Source: Halieaceae bacterium (lineage in GTDB: Bacteria; Pseudomonadota; Gammaproteobacteria; Pseudomonadales; Halieaceae). Taken from it: a stretch of DNA of 55,139 nt. The stretch is taken from positions 1 to 55,139 of the forward strand of contig JANQLM010000057.1 of NCBI GenBank assembly GCA_028280635.1, written 5' to 3'. Position 1 is the first letter of the stretch; each line of letters opens with the position of its first letter. Under the pieces are notes generated by a model. That model was not told the origin of the DNA. It saw only the letters and a program-made list of their open reading frames with translations, and did not search any database. This document shows positions 25,117 to 33,339 of the stretch, one piece after another. A program made the position numbers and the translations under genes.

Positions 25117-26310
25117 TCAGGCCGAGGGTATAACCACTTCGCGGTACTCGCCGCGCATGCAGTGGTCGGAACTGCTGCTGGCGCTGTAGCCACCGACGTT
25201 GAGAAAGGCCAGCACATCACCCTCCGCCAGCGGCGGCAAAAGGATATCTTCCGCCAGCAGGTCGATACCCTCGTTGATATTGCCCGCCACCGACACACGC
25301 CGTGGCATTTCCTCTCCGGGCTCCGCCAGCGGGGCGACAACAGTGGGGTAGCCGTAGTAGGCGTAGAGGTTGCTGAGGTTGAAGCCGCCATTTACAAACA
25401 CAAACTCGGTGCCGCCCTTCTCTTCCACTGCGCACACTTCCAGCAGTAGCAGGCCGGCGTCCTTGACCAGGTAATCCCCGGGCTCCAGTTGCAGGGTAAG
25501 GCCGCGGGGCAGCAGGAAGCCGGCGAGCATTGTCGCCCAGCGCTCCAGGTTCAGCGGCGCTTCACCTTCGCGCAGCGGCACCCCGAGGCCACCGCCGATA
25601 TCGATGTGGCGGATGGAGCCGGCCTGGTCGATGAAGCCACTGAGTCGCGCCAGGATTTCACCGAAATCCTCCAGTTCGCCATCCAGGTAGCCAGAGCCGG
25701 AATGGAAGTGCAGCGTGGTCACGGGCATGTCGTAGTGCGCGGCCAGTGCCAGGGCCTCTGCAAAGCGGTCCGGGTAGATGCCGAACTTGCTGGCTTTCTC
25801 CCCCGCGTAGCTGATCTTCTCCAGGTGGCTGGCGGTGAGCTGCGGGTTGATGCGCAGGCCGATTTCCCGCCCGGGGCTACGCTCGCCAAGCTGGCGGATA
25901 CCGCTGAGTGAGTCGCAGTTCAGGTAGCTGCCGGGGTGGCGGCAGATCACCTCCCAGTCTGCCGCTGAGATGGCGGTGCCGGTGTAGGTAATCTCTGCCT
26001 CGGCAAAGCCCGCCTCCAGCGCCAGCAGCAGTTCCCGCGGCGAGCAGACGTCGATACCGCAGCGCCCAGAGTTGCGCAGCGCCGCCAGCAATTCAGGATG
26101 CCGGTTGGCCTTGAGGGCATAGAACACCTGGCAGGGTAAGGCCCGGGCATCCAGCGCAGCCTGCAGCCCCGCCAGCTTGTCCAGCACCCGGCCGGCGCTG
26201 TAGACAAAGGTCGGGGTGCCCGACTGCTCTGCAACCGCCGCCAGCGACTCACCCGCCAGCGTCAGTTCGCCGCCCAGGTACCGTAAATCCTCGCGCTGCC
26301 ACCAGGACAT
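25117..26310 (-). CDS. PLP-dependent type III (alanine racemase-fold) decarboxylase
   Basis: From ATG 26310 (GGAG 10 nt upstream) the protein has 397 residues; the open frame extends further but without family similarity. It has the PLP lysine K67 in VFYALKANRHPELL, then GIDVCSPRELLLAL, HFHSGSGYLDGELEDF, HIDIGGGLGVP, LEPGDYLVKDAG, and SSSSDHCMRGEYREV in place of the ASNYNxRxRPAEV segment. This is the diaminopimelate/ornithine decarboxylase group, closest by eye to the DapDC-like enzymes found in natural product and polyamine clusters. The specificity loop cannot be read. It is divergent from the AbgT transporter and upstream of the two hydrolase remnants. Confidence 0.83.
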   Translation of the reverse strand: MSWWQREDLRYLGGELTLAGESLAAVAEQSGTPTFVYSAGRVLDKLAGLQAALDARALPCQVFYALKANRHPELLAALRNSGRCGIDVCSPRELLLALEAGFAEAEITYTGTAISAADWEVICRHPGSYLNCDSLSGIRQLGERSPGREIGLRINPQLTASHLEKISYAGEKASKFGIYPDRFAEALALAAHYDMPVTTLHFHSGSGYLDGELEDFGEILARLSGFIDQAGSIRHIDIGGGLGVPLREGEAPLNLERWATMLAGFLLPRGLTLQLEPGDYLVKDAGLLLLEVCAVEEKGGTEFVFVNGGFNLSNLYAYYGYPTVVAPLAEPGEEMPRRVSVAGNINEGIDLLAEDILLPPLAEGDVLAFLNVGGYSASSSSDHCMRGEYREVVIPSA

Positions 26311-26406
26311 GTGTATGCATCTCCGCCCTAAAAAACCACGCACTATATAGCAAAGGACAGCCAGGCTCTGCGCGGTCCAACCGCTTCCTGTTAAGCTGAT
26401 GGTTCT

Positions 26407-26526
26407 ATGTTGAAGGAACCGGAGTGCGACCGGGTACAGGGACTGCTGCCGGCGGCAGCATTGCGCGACGCCGAGTTCGCCAGCTTCCTCGCCAAGAACT
26501 GGAACCAGATTGAACAATCCGGGTAG
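26407..26526 (+). CDS. Putative 39-residue leader ORF upstream of the AbgT gene
   Basis: ATG 26407 opens a 39-codon frame with codon use like real genes here (LPAAALRDAEFASFLAK, then NWNQIEQSG). It ends 32 nt before the transporter start. No convincing ribosome site is visible and no family is recognised. It could be a small protein, a leader peptide or chance. Confidence 0.3.
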   Translation: MLKEPECDRVQGLLPAAALRDAEFASFLAKNWNQIEQSG

Positions 26527-26558
26527 TCTTGGCCCCGGAGACTTTGCCGGAGCACGCC

Positions 26559-28097
26559 GTGGACCTCACTGACGCCAAACCCTCTTTCAGCCAACGCACG
26601 CTGGCCGCCATTGAACGCACGGGCAACCGGCTGCCGGACCCCGCCATGCTCTTTATCGGCCTGCTGATTATCGTCTGGGTCGTCTCCTGGCTGCTTTCTT
26701 ATGTGGAATTCTCCGCCATCGACCCGCGCAACGGGGAACCGGTGCGAGTGGTCAACCAGCTCGCCGGCGAATCGCTCACCGCCTTCCTGGCCACCATGGT
26801 GAAAAACTTTGCCCACTTTCACCCCATAGGCGTGGTGCTGGTGGCCATGCTTGGTATCGGTGTGGCCGAACACACCGGCTTCATCAACAGCGCCCTTCGC
26901 GCCATGTTGCGGGTCACCGCGCGCTGGCTGCTGACGCCGATGATCATACTGGTGGGCATTGTGAGCCACACCGCGGCGGACGCCGGCTACGTGCTGGTGA
27001 TCCCACTGGGCGGGGTGATCTTTTTTGCCGCGGGCCGGCACCCGCTGGCGGGTATCGCCGCGGCTTTTGCAGGCGTGTCCGGCGGTTTCTCGGCCAACTT
27101 CATTCCCGCGGCCATCGACCCGATGCTGCAGGGCATCACCCAGTCGGGTGCGCAGCTACTCGACCCCGCCCTGACACTGAACCCGCTGAACAACTACTTT
27201 TTTACCGCCAGCTCTTCGCTACTGATTATCGCCCTGGGCTGGCTGGTGACCGACCGCTTCGTGGAGCCGCGGCTGGCGGATCATCCGCTGGATGAGGATA
27301 TCGAGGAAATGCACAGCATGGAGGCGCTCAGCGACCACGAGTCCCGTGGCCTGAAATACGCCTTGTGGGCCATGCTGGGCGGCATCCTGCTGCTGGTGGC
27401 CAGTGCCTGGTCCGGAGACTCACCCTGGCGCGGGCCGGGCGGCTCGCTCACCGAGCTGGGCGCGCCGCTCATGGCCTCCATCGTGCCGCTGATTTTCCTG
27501 CTGTTTGTGCTACCCGGGATCGTCTATGGCATCGGCGCCGGTACTGTACAGAGTTCAAAGGACGTGATTGCCGGCATGACCAAGGCCATGGAGAGCATGG
27601 CCTACTACCTGGTGATCATGTTCTTCATTGCCCAGTTCATTTACGCCTTTGGCCAGTCCAACCTGGGCGTGCTGATGGCGCTGGAGGGCGCCGCCGGCCT
27701 CAAGGCCCTGGGATTGCCCTCGGCACTCACCATTACCGGGGTGATCTTCCTCACCGGCCTGCTCAACCTGTTTGTGGGCTCGGCCTCCGCCAAGTGGGCG
27801 CTGCTGGCGCCGATTTTTGTACCCATGCTGATGGAACTGGGCATCTCACCGGATCTCACCCAGGCTGCCTACCGGGTGGGGGATTCCACCACCAATATCA
27901 TCACCCCGCTGATGCCCTACTTCCCCCTGGTGGTGGTGTACTGCCAGCGCTATATCAAGAGCACCGGCATCGGCACTGTGACTGCCATGATGCTGCCCTA
28001 CACGGTGACGTTTATCGTGGCCTGGACGATCTTCCTGCTGGCCTACTGGGCGGTGGGAATTCCGCTGGGGCTGCAGGCAAGCTACAGCTACGGTTAA
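26559..28097 (+). CDS. AbgT-family transporter
   Basis: The start is GTG 26559, with GGAG six nt upstream; the in-frame TTG at 26529 lacks a site. The 512-residue protein has about 9-11 membrane helices and two helical hairpins. Family motifs include the early NRLPDPAMLF, AGVSGGFSANF, IDPMLQGITQ, LNPLNNYFFTASSS, VGSASAKWALLAPIFVPM and YRVGDSTTNIITPLMPYFPL. AbgT proteins move p-aminobenzoyl-glutamate or export antimetabolites such as sulfonamides, driven by ion gradients across the inner membrane. The usual AbgA/AbgB M20 partners are not next to it. The M20 remnant 1.6 kb away is of another subfamily. Confidence 0.92.
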   Translation: MDLTDAKPSFSQRTLAAIERTGNRLPDPAMLFIGLLIIVWVVSWLLSYVEFSAIDPRNGEPVRVVNQLAGESLTAFLATMVKNFAHFHPIGVVLVAMLGIGVAEHTGFINSALRAMLRVTARWLLTPMIILVGIVSHTAADAGYVLVIPLGGVIFFAAGRHPLAGIAAAFAGVSGGFSANFIPAAIDPMLQGITQSGAQLLDPALTLNPLNNYFFTASSSLLIIALGWLVTDRFVEPRLADHPLDEDIEEMHSMEALSDHESRGLKYALWAMLGGILLLVASAWSGDSPWRGPGGSLTELGAPLMASIVPLIFLLFVLPGIVYGIGAGTVQSSKDVIAGMTKAMESMAYYLVIMFFIAQFIYAFGQSNLGVLMALEGAAGLKALGLPSALTITGVIFLTGLLNLFVGSASAKWALLAPIFVPMLMELGISPDLTQAAYRVGDSTTNIITPLMPYFPLVVVYCQRYIKSTGIGTVTAMMLPYTVTFIVAWTIFLLAYWAVGIPLGLQASYSYG

Positions 28098-28121
28098 GAC
28101 GGGCTTAGGGGGAAACCTGCA

Positions 28122-28607
28122 CTAGTCCCCGGATTCGCGCGCCTTGCGCGAACGCTCTACCAATTCGTCGACCAGGTCAGCCACTTCCGGGAAGAAGTCA
28201 CTGTCGCGGAAGGCCAGCGGGCGGCTGGCCTCACCGGTCTCGCGAATCTCCTGCAGGTGCAGTTGGATGCGAAAGATCGGCCCGGCGATCTTGTGGGACA
28301 GCACCAGGCCAAGCAGTATCAACGCGCCGAACACTACCGCGGCCACCATCATGAAGGTGGTATTGAGCAGCTCGCGCTGCTGGTTCACAAATTCGAAGTA
28401 GATGTGATCGGGCTCCAGGCCCAACTGCTGGCCCTCTGAGATAAGGCGATCGAAGTAGATGTGGTTGGTCGCATACAGCACGATGATGCCAAACAGTGCG
28501 AAGCCGACGATGTACATCATGAAGCGAAGCTGGAAGCCCGGCAGTACCAGGAACTTTGTGCGCTTGTACTGCCTGGAACCGGCGTCGGCTGAAATTTCCC
28601 CGTTCAT
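28122..28607 (-). CDS. HAMP-like two-helix membrane protein without output domain
   Basis: This 161-residue protein has two membrane helices (about 27-45 and 84-104) around a 38-residue periplasmic loop. Its cytoplasmic tail, SHKIAGPIFRIQLHLQEI through DFFPEVADLVDELVE, looks like a HAMP domain. Nothing follows the HAMP: no kinase, cyclase or methyl-accepting domain. The same signature (IAGP..., then F-x-EVAD-x-V) recurs in the protein at 48790-49413, so they are paralogues. Such proteins often carry a chemotaxis label by similarity. The role may be to transmit or dampen signals by pairing with other HAMP proteins, which is inference. Confidence 0.75.
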   Translation of the reverse strand: MNGEISADAGSRQYKRTKFLVLPGFQLRFMMYIVGFALFGIIVLYATNHIYFDRLISEGQQLGLEPDHIYFEFVNQQRELLNTTFMMVAAVVFGALILLGLVLSHKIAGPIFRIQLHLQEIRETGEASRPLAFRDSDFFPEVADLVDELVERSRKARESGD

Positions 28608-28628
28608 GTCCTGTGTCCTCGCCTCCTC

Positions 28629-28667
28629 TTTATGCCACCCGTTTGTGCCACCCGTTTATGCCACCCG
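28629..28667. repeat. Three perfect-length 13-bp tandem repeats
   Basis: TTTATGCCACCCG, TTTGTGCCACCCG and TTTATGCCACCCG follow each other without spacing, differing at one position. They lie 22-60 bp upstream of the HAMP-like gene on the minus strand. Changes in copy number would alter promoter spacing there. Confidence 0.85.
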
Positions 28668-28700
28668 CGCCACCTTTTGCCCATTGAAGCTTAAGAATGC

Positions 28701-29561
28701 CTAGGAATCGGCGCCGGGCGCTGCGCAGGTTTCGCGCACCCTGTTCATCAAATCCATAGTAGCACCCGAAAACTGCGGCCCCAGGATTATTTCCGGGTGC
28801 TCCGGGTCGTAGTGCGAACTCAGGCTCTGCACCACCTGGTAGCGCATCCAGGGGTTGCCGCTGCTGCCAGCGGCCAGGCTGTCGTTATGCGTTGCCAGCA
28901 GCCCGCCGCGTAAACGCACCACCGTACTCTCGGAGCCCATCTGCTGGCGGTCGCCGAGGGCGCCGGAGTAGCCCATGCGATCCAGTTTCTTGGGCGGCAG
29001 GGCATTGGTAATCCCCAGTCCGCCGAAGCTGGAAGAGCCATGCAGTTTGAGAAACGCGTAGTTGTGGCGCCAGGCAGCGGGCTCCGGCAGCGTTGTCCAC
29101 TCTTCCGGATAGGCCAGGCAGTCGATGGAATACAGTTTTTGGGCCGGGGTACCAAGCAGGGTAACGAACACAAGGTCAGTGCTGATGCCGCCAGCCCGGT
29201 CCACCAGGCAGTTGGCGGCGGTCAGCAGCAGGCCGTCGCGTCCCAGCAGGGTGGCCGCGCAGCTCTCGGTGCCGCCGTTGGCGTTGACAAACAGCAGCTT
29301 GCCGATAGCGGAGTCGCCCTTGCGGCTGGGTTCGGTGTGTTCCAGCGTAGCGGGGTCCGGCGCCGCAGGCAGTGCGCCCGAAACTGGTGCTGCCACCCGC
29401 GGCGGCAGGGTCAGGGCATCCGGACGCCGGCCCAGCCAGTTGAGGCTGGTCCGCAAGATTTCCTGCTCGCCAAAGCGCACCAGCACCGGCTCTGCCGCCG
29501 TATAGACAGGCAGGGCCAGGCACAGCACCAGTAGCGCCCGCGTGATCTGTCGCACTCCCAT
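28701..29561 (-). CDS. Secreted trypsin-fold (S1) protein lacking catalytic His and Asp
   Basis: This 286-residue protein has a signal peptide (ALLVLCLALPVYTAA) and a chymotrypsin-like body. The segment around the usual TAAHC motif reads GLLLTAANCLV, so the catalytic His is Asn117. The usual D-x-A-L-x-L strand reads NYAFLKL, so the catalytic Asp is Asn167. The nucleophile region is LAAGSSGNPWM, which keeps Ser234. Three Cys pairs are possible. With two of three triad members replaced it should not act as a classical serine protease, and is more likely a binding or scaffold pseudoprotease in the periplasm. It is divergent from the aldo/keto reductase gene. Confidence 0.75.
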   Translation of the reverse strand: MGVRQITRALLVLCLALPVYTAAEPVLVRFGEQEILRTSLNWLGRRPDALTLPPRVAAPVSGALPAAPDPATLEHTEPSRKGDSAIGKLLFVNANGGTESCAATLLGRDGLLLTAANCLVDRAGGISTDLVFVTLLGTPAQKLYSIDCLAYPEEWTTLPEPAAWRHNYAFLKLHGSSSFGGLGITNALPPKKLDRMGYSGALGDRQQMGSESTVVRLRGGLLATHNDSLAAGSSGNPWMRYQVVQSLSSHYDPEHPEIILGPQFSGATMDLMNRVRETCAAPGADS

Positions 29562-29702
29562 GACTGTTTGTAGTCTTTGTAGTCCAGTAGCCGTGTAGCG
29601 CTAGCGTCGCCGCCGGCGGCCGCTGCGCTTTATAATGATCTTCTGTGGTCAATATACCGCAGGAGACACCCCACAGTCAGTGAAACGGAGCACAACTCTG
29701 GC

Positions 29703-30671
29703 ATGAACTATCGCAAACTGGGCCAATCCGGCCTCAAGCTCTCAGAGCTCTCCTTTGGCTCCTGGGTGACCTTCAACAAGCAGGTGGACGCTGGGCTCGC
29801 CGAGCGCATGTTCGGCACCTGTTTCGATGCGGGTATCAATTTCTTCGACAACGCCGAAGGCTATGAGCGCGGCGAGTCCGAGATTGTAATGGGTAAAGCC
29901 CTGAAGGCCCTCAACCGACCCCGCGACAGCTACTGCGTGTCCTCCAAGGTGTTCTTTGGCAGCCACGAAAAGCCCATGCCCACTCAGCTCGGCCTAAGCC
30001 GCAAACATGTGACTGAGGCCTGCCATCAGGCCCTGGCGCGCCTGCAGGTGGACTACCTGGACCTGTACTTCTGCCACCGCGCCGACCCGGACACGCCGAT
30101 CGGGGAAACCGTGTCGGCCATGCACAATCTGGTAACCCAGGGCAAAGTGCTGTATTGGGGTACCTCCGAGTGGACCGCCGAAGAGATTGCCGAGGCCTGC
30201 GACTTTGCGCTGGCCAACCACCTCACGCCGCCGACGATGGAGCAGCCGCAATACAACCTGCTGGATCGGCAGCGCTTCGAGGTTGAGTACGCCCCGATCT
30301 TCGAAAAGTACGGTATCGGTACCACCACCTGGTCGCCGCTGGCCTCCGGCGCACTGACGGGCAAATACCTGGAGGGTATCCCGTCAGACTCCCGCGCCGC
30401 CCTGCCCGGCTACGAGTGGCTGCGTGAACGCATGGTGGAAAGCGACCGCGGCCAGGAGCGCATGGCCCGGGTGCGCAAGCTGCTGCCCATCGCCGAAGAC
30501 CTGGGGACCAGCCTGTCTAAACTGGCGATTGCCTGGTGCCTGCTCAATCCTCAGGTGTCCACCGTGATACTCGGCGCCTCCCGTATTGAACAGCTGCAGG
30601 AAAACCTAGCGGCGCTGGACGTGCTGCCGCTGCTGACGGACGAGATAATCTCACGGCTCAGCGCGATCTGA
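29703..30671 (+). CDS. Aldo/keto reductase, K+ channel beta-subunit-like
   Basis: The 322-residue (beta/alpha)8 protein has the catalytic tetrad in place: Asp in FFDNAEGY, Tyr in the same motif, Lys in CVSSKVFF and His in YFCHRADPD. The NADP-binding tail contains SKLAIAWCLLNPQVSTVILGASRIEQLQEN. LGQSGLKLSELSFGSW and GKVLYWGTSEW are typical of the Kv-beta/YghZ subgroup. It reduces aldehydes or ketones in the cytoplasm with NADPH; the physiological substrate is unknown. Its stop overlaps the start of the MOSC gene by one base (TGATG), so the two are co-translated. Confidence 0.92.
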   Translation: MNYRKLGQSGLKLSELSFGSWVTFNKQVDAGLAERMFGTCFDAGINFFDNAEGYERGESEIVMGKALKALNRPRDSYCVSSKVFFGSHEKPMPTQLGLSRKHVTEACHQALARLQVDYLDLYFCHRADPDTPIGETVSAMHNLVTQGKVLYWGTSEWTAEEIAEACDFALANHLTPPTMEQPQYNLLDRQRFEVEYAPIFEKYGIGTTTWSPLASGALTGKYLEGIPSDSRAALPGYEWLRERMVESDRGQERMARVRKLLPIAEDLGTSLSKLAIAWCLLNPQVSTVILGASRIEQLQENLAALDVLPLLTDEIISRLSAI

Positions 30672-31210
30672 TGAACAAGCGCAGCAGCCCGCTGGATCGC
30701 TTTGCCGCTGACCTGGCGCCGGGGCGCCTCGACTGGATCGGCGTGCGTCCCGCGCGGCGTGAACCCTTGCTGCCGCTCGAGCAGGTACAGGCAATCGCTG
30801 GGCTCGGCCTGGACGGCGACCATCGGATGAAAAAAACCCCGGGCTCTGCGCGCCAGGTCACCCTGATCTCACGCGAGTTCATTGCCCAGATCGAACACTT
30901 TACCGGGCTGGCGGCGATTGATCCCTCTACCCTGCGGCGCAACCTGGTGATCTCCGGCATCAACCTCAACGCCCTGCGTCGGCAGCGCTTTCGCATCGGC
31001 GGCGCGGTCTTTGACGCCACCGCTCTCTGCCATCCCTGTTCACGGATGGAAGAAGCGCTGGGCAAGGGCGGTGTGGCGGCCATGATTGGCCATGGAGGAC
31101 TTTGCGCGAAGGTCATCGAATCAGGCAGCCTGCGACTGGGCGACGCCGTGCAGCTTATTCCTGGGGCGGCCGATGTTGCCGAGCCGGCGCGCCAGCGGGG
31201 TTTATTCTGA
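30671..31210 (+). CDS. MOSC domain protein
   Basis: This 179-residue protein is almost entirely a MOSC (molybdenum cofactor sulfurase C-terminal) domain: LGLDGDHRMKKTPGSARQVTLIS, then RRNLVISGINLNAL, FDATALCHPCSRME with the conserved Cys, and GGLCAKVIESGSLRLGDAV. MOSC proteins handle molybdopterin-bound sulfur or act in N-hydroxylated base reduction with Mo cofactor (YiiM/YcbX-like). No molybdenum enzyme gene is nearby. It is coupled to the aldo/keto reductase and its 3' end overlaps the convergent MFS gene by 9 bp. Confidence 0.88.
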   Translation: MNKRSSPLDRFAADLAPGRLDWIGVRPARREPLLPLEQVQAIAGLGLDGDHRMKKTPGSARQVTLISREFIAQIEHFTGLAAIDPSTLRRNLVISGINLNALRRQRFRIGGAVFDATALCHPCSRMEEALGKGGVAAMIGHGGLCAKVIESGSLRLGDAVQLIPGAADVAEPARQRGLF

Positions 31211-32353
31211 GACGGCCTGTACCCGCGAACCGACAAACAGTATGCACGCCGCCGCCACTGTATAGGTGGCAAGCCCCACCCACAGCACGCCCGAATAATC
31301 CTCGCTGTTCACCATCAGCGCCGCAGCCGTCGGCCCCAGGCCGCCGCCGGCGCCGCTGGCCAGCCCCCCGGCGGTCACCACGGCGCCACCGGGGTCCATG
31401 TCTGCCAGCAGTGACTGGATGTAGGGCAAGGTGAACGCCCAGGTCACGCTGTGAACGGAGGTCCAGATAAGAAAGCTGGTGAAGTCCTCCGCGTGCAGGG
31501 TGAAATACAACGAGACCGCACCCACGGCGATGCCGGCAAACACAGGTCGGGCGTGGCCAAAGCGATCACTGAGCCAGAGAATGGCAAAAGCCCCGGGCAC
31601 ACCCATCAGCGAAGCGATACCCAGCGAGGAGCCAATCTCCGCATCGCTGAGCCCGGCAAACACTGCAATACGTTCGATATAGGCATCCGTGGAGACGTTG
31701 CTGGCCTCGAAGGCACACAGCGCCAACAGTCCCGCCAGCGCTGGCAGTGACAGGATCAAACGCCACTCGCTGCCGCGAATACTCACTCCCTCGGCGAGAG
31801 CGGCGGTGTCGGGCAGGGCCACGGCCAGCGCGAGGCCCAGCAGGTTACAGGCGGCAAAGCCCAGGTACATCTGGGTGGCATTCATCTCCGGCAGATAGGT
31901 AGGCAGGGCGTAGAGGGCGACCGCTGCCAGGCCAAACTGCAGCATCATAAACAGGCCATAGCAGCGCTCGGAGTGCTGTTCGCGGGCAAAGCAACTCATC
32001 ACCGCCGCATAGCAAGCACCTGCGGCGAAGGCGTTCATGCCCCGCAGCAGGTAAAAAAGCTCATGCTGGGTGTGAAGCAGGGCGGCGCCGACATTGCCCA
32101 GTGCCGCAACGGCAATGCCCACCATGGCCAGCCGACGCAGCTTCAGGTGGTGCATGGTCAGGGCGCAGATCAGCGCTATCGACACCGAGCCGATGGCGCC
32201 AAAGCCAGCGGTGAGCCCGGCGCTGCGATCACTGAAGCCACCGAAGTCCACCAGCACGCCGGTAATAATCGGCCCGACCAGCACCGGGATAATGGAAATG
32301 CAGCCCAGTAGCGCGATGGCCCAGCTGCGCGAGCCCGGCAATAGCGCAAGCAC
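31202..32353 (-). CDS. Major facilitator superfamily transporter of the agmatine gene group
   Basis: The 383-residue protein starts at GTG 32353, two nt after the stop of aguB, and has about 12 membrane helices with MFS loop features (DRFGHARPVF between helices of the second half). The order aguB-MFS suggests it moves agmatine, N-carbamoylputrescine or putrescine across the inner membrane. No direct sequence evidence fixes the substrate. The start has no strong ribosome site of its own, so it is probably translated by coupling to aguB. Confidence 0.82.
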   Translation of the reverse strand: MLALLPGSRSWAIALLGCISIIPVLVGPIITGVLVDFGGFSDRSAGLTAGFGAIGSVSIALICALTMHHLKLRRLAMVGIAVAALGNVGAALLHTQHELFYLLRGMNAFAAGACYAAVMSCFAREQHSERCYGLFMMLQFGLAAVALYALPTYLPEMNATQMYLGFAACNLLGLALAVALPDTAALAEGVSIRGSEWRLILSLPALAGLLALCAFEASNVSTDAYIERIAVFAGLSDAEIGSSLGIASLMGVPGAFAILWLSDRFGHARPVFAGIAVGAVSLYFTLHAEDFTSFLIWTSVHSVTWAFTLPYIQSLLADMDPGGAVVTAGGLASGAGGGLGPTAAALMVNSEDYSGVLWVGLATYTVAAACILFVGSRVQAVSE

Positions 32354-32355
32354 GC

Positions 32356-33237
32356 TCAGCCAATCCCGGGACTGTGCTGGGCGATATCGCCATAAAGCTC
32401 CGGGCGCCGATCACGGAACAGGCCCCAGGACGCCCGGTAGCTGGCAATACTGTCGAGATCGAAGCGCTGCACCAGCACGGCTTCGGTATGATCATCCGCC
32501 CGCTGCACCACGTCGCCGGTGTAGTCACTGATGAAGGAATTGCCGTAGAAAGTCATGCGCAGGGCGTCGTCCCCGGTGGCCACTTCCTCACCGATGCGAT
32601 TGGAGGCAATCACCGGCACCACGTTGGCCGCGGCGTGGCCCTGCATGACGCGCTTCCAGTGCTCGCGGGAATCCAGGCCAGGATCTCCGGGCTCCGAGCC
32701 GATAGCAGTCGGGTAGAACAGCAGTTCGGCCCCGTTCAGCGCCATGCAGCGGGCCGCTTCCGGAAACCACTGGTCCCAGCAGATGGCCACACCGATGCGC
32801 CCGTAGCGCGTGTCCCAGACCTGGAACCCGGTGTCACCGGGTGTGAAGTATTGCTTCTCCTGGTAGCCGATGGCGTTGGGGATATGGGACTTGCGGTAGT
32901 AGCCCAGCACCGCGCCGTCGGCGTCGATGACACACAGGGAGTTGAAGAAGGCGTTGCCGGCTTTCTCGAACCAGCTGATGGGTAACACCACCTCCAGCTC
33001 CCTGGCCAGCGCCTTGAAGTGCTCAAGCAGCGGGCTGGCATCCCGCGGTGTGGCCAGGGCGAGGTGTTCATGACGCTGCTCGATACAGAAGTAAGGCGCC
33101 TCGAACAGCTCCTGTAGCAGCACCATCTGCGCCCCCTGCTCCGCGGCCCGGCGCACCAGCGCCTCGGCGCGTGCCACGTTGGCTTCGCGGTCCCAGCTAC
33201 AGGCCATCTGGGTGGCCGCCACACTCACTTCACGCAT
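32356..33237 (-). CDS. aguB: N-carbamoylputrescine amidase
   Basis: This 293-residue nitrilase-superfamily enzyme has the Glu-Lys-Cys triad E43 (LLQELFEAPYFC), K116 (YYRKSHIPN) and C153 (AICWDQWFPEAAR). ELFEAPYFC, GYQEKQYFTPGDTGF and the late SDYTGDVV segment are those of AguB rather than general amidases. It hydrolyses N-carbamoylputrescine to putrescine, CO2 and ammonia in the cytoplasm, the second step of the agmatine deiminase route. aguA lies 1.1 kb away on the other side of a LysR regulator, completing the pathway. A LysR-type box lies at 33320-33334 upstream of it. Confidence 0.93.
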   Translation of the reverse strand: MREVSVAATQMACSWDREANVARAEALVRRAAEQGAQMVLLQELFEAPYFCIEQRHEHLALATPRDASPLLEHFKALARELEVVLPISWFEKAGNAFFNSLCVIDADGAVLGYYRKSHIPNAIGYQEKQYFTPGDTGFQVWDTRYGRIGVAICWDQWFPEAARCMALNGAELLFYPTAIGSEPGDPGLDSREHWKRVMQGHAAANVVPVIASNRIGEEVATGDDALRMTFYGNSFISDYTGDVVQRADDHTEAVLVQRFDLDSIASYRASWGLFRDRRPELYGDIAQHSPGIG

Positions 33238-33319
33238 AACATTCCCCAGACATCATCGCCAGAAAACACCGAGACTACGCCGCAGCCGCGGCCCGGATCA
33301 AACGCAATGTTCTTAGGCT

Positions 33320-33334
33320 ATTCATGAGGTGAAT
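33320..33334. promoter_or_regulatory. Candidate LysR-type (T-N11-A) operator upstream of aguB
   Basis: ATTCA-TGAGG-TGAAT is a perfect 5-5-5 dyad that contains T-N11-A, the classical LysR-type binding pattern. It lies 83 bp upstream of the aguB start and 5 bp beyond the stop of the adjacent LysR gene, where a regulator of the agmatine genes would bind. Confidence 0.5.
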
Positions 33335-33339
33335 TGATA

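Noticed and set aside
28608-28700. A riboswitch or RNA element upstream of the HAMP-like gene
   Set aside because: Only the 13-bp tandem repeat is present; no conserved riboswitch core or stable fold could be made out.
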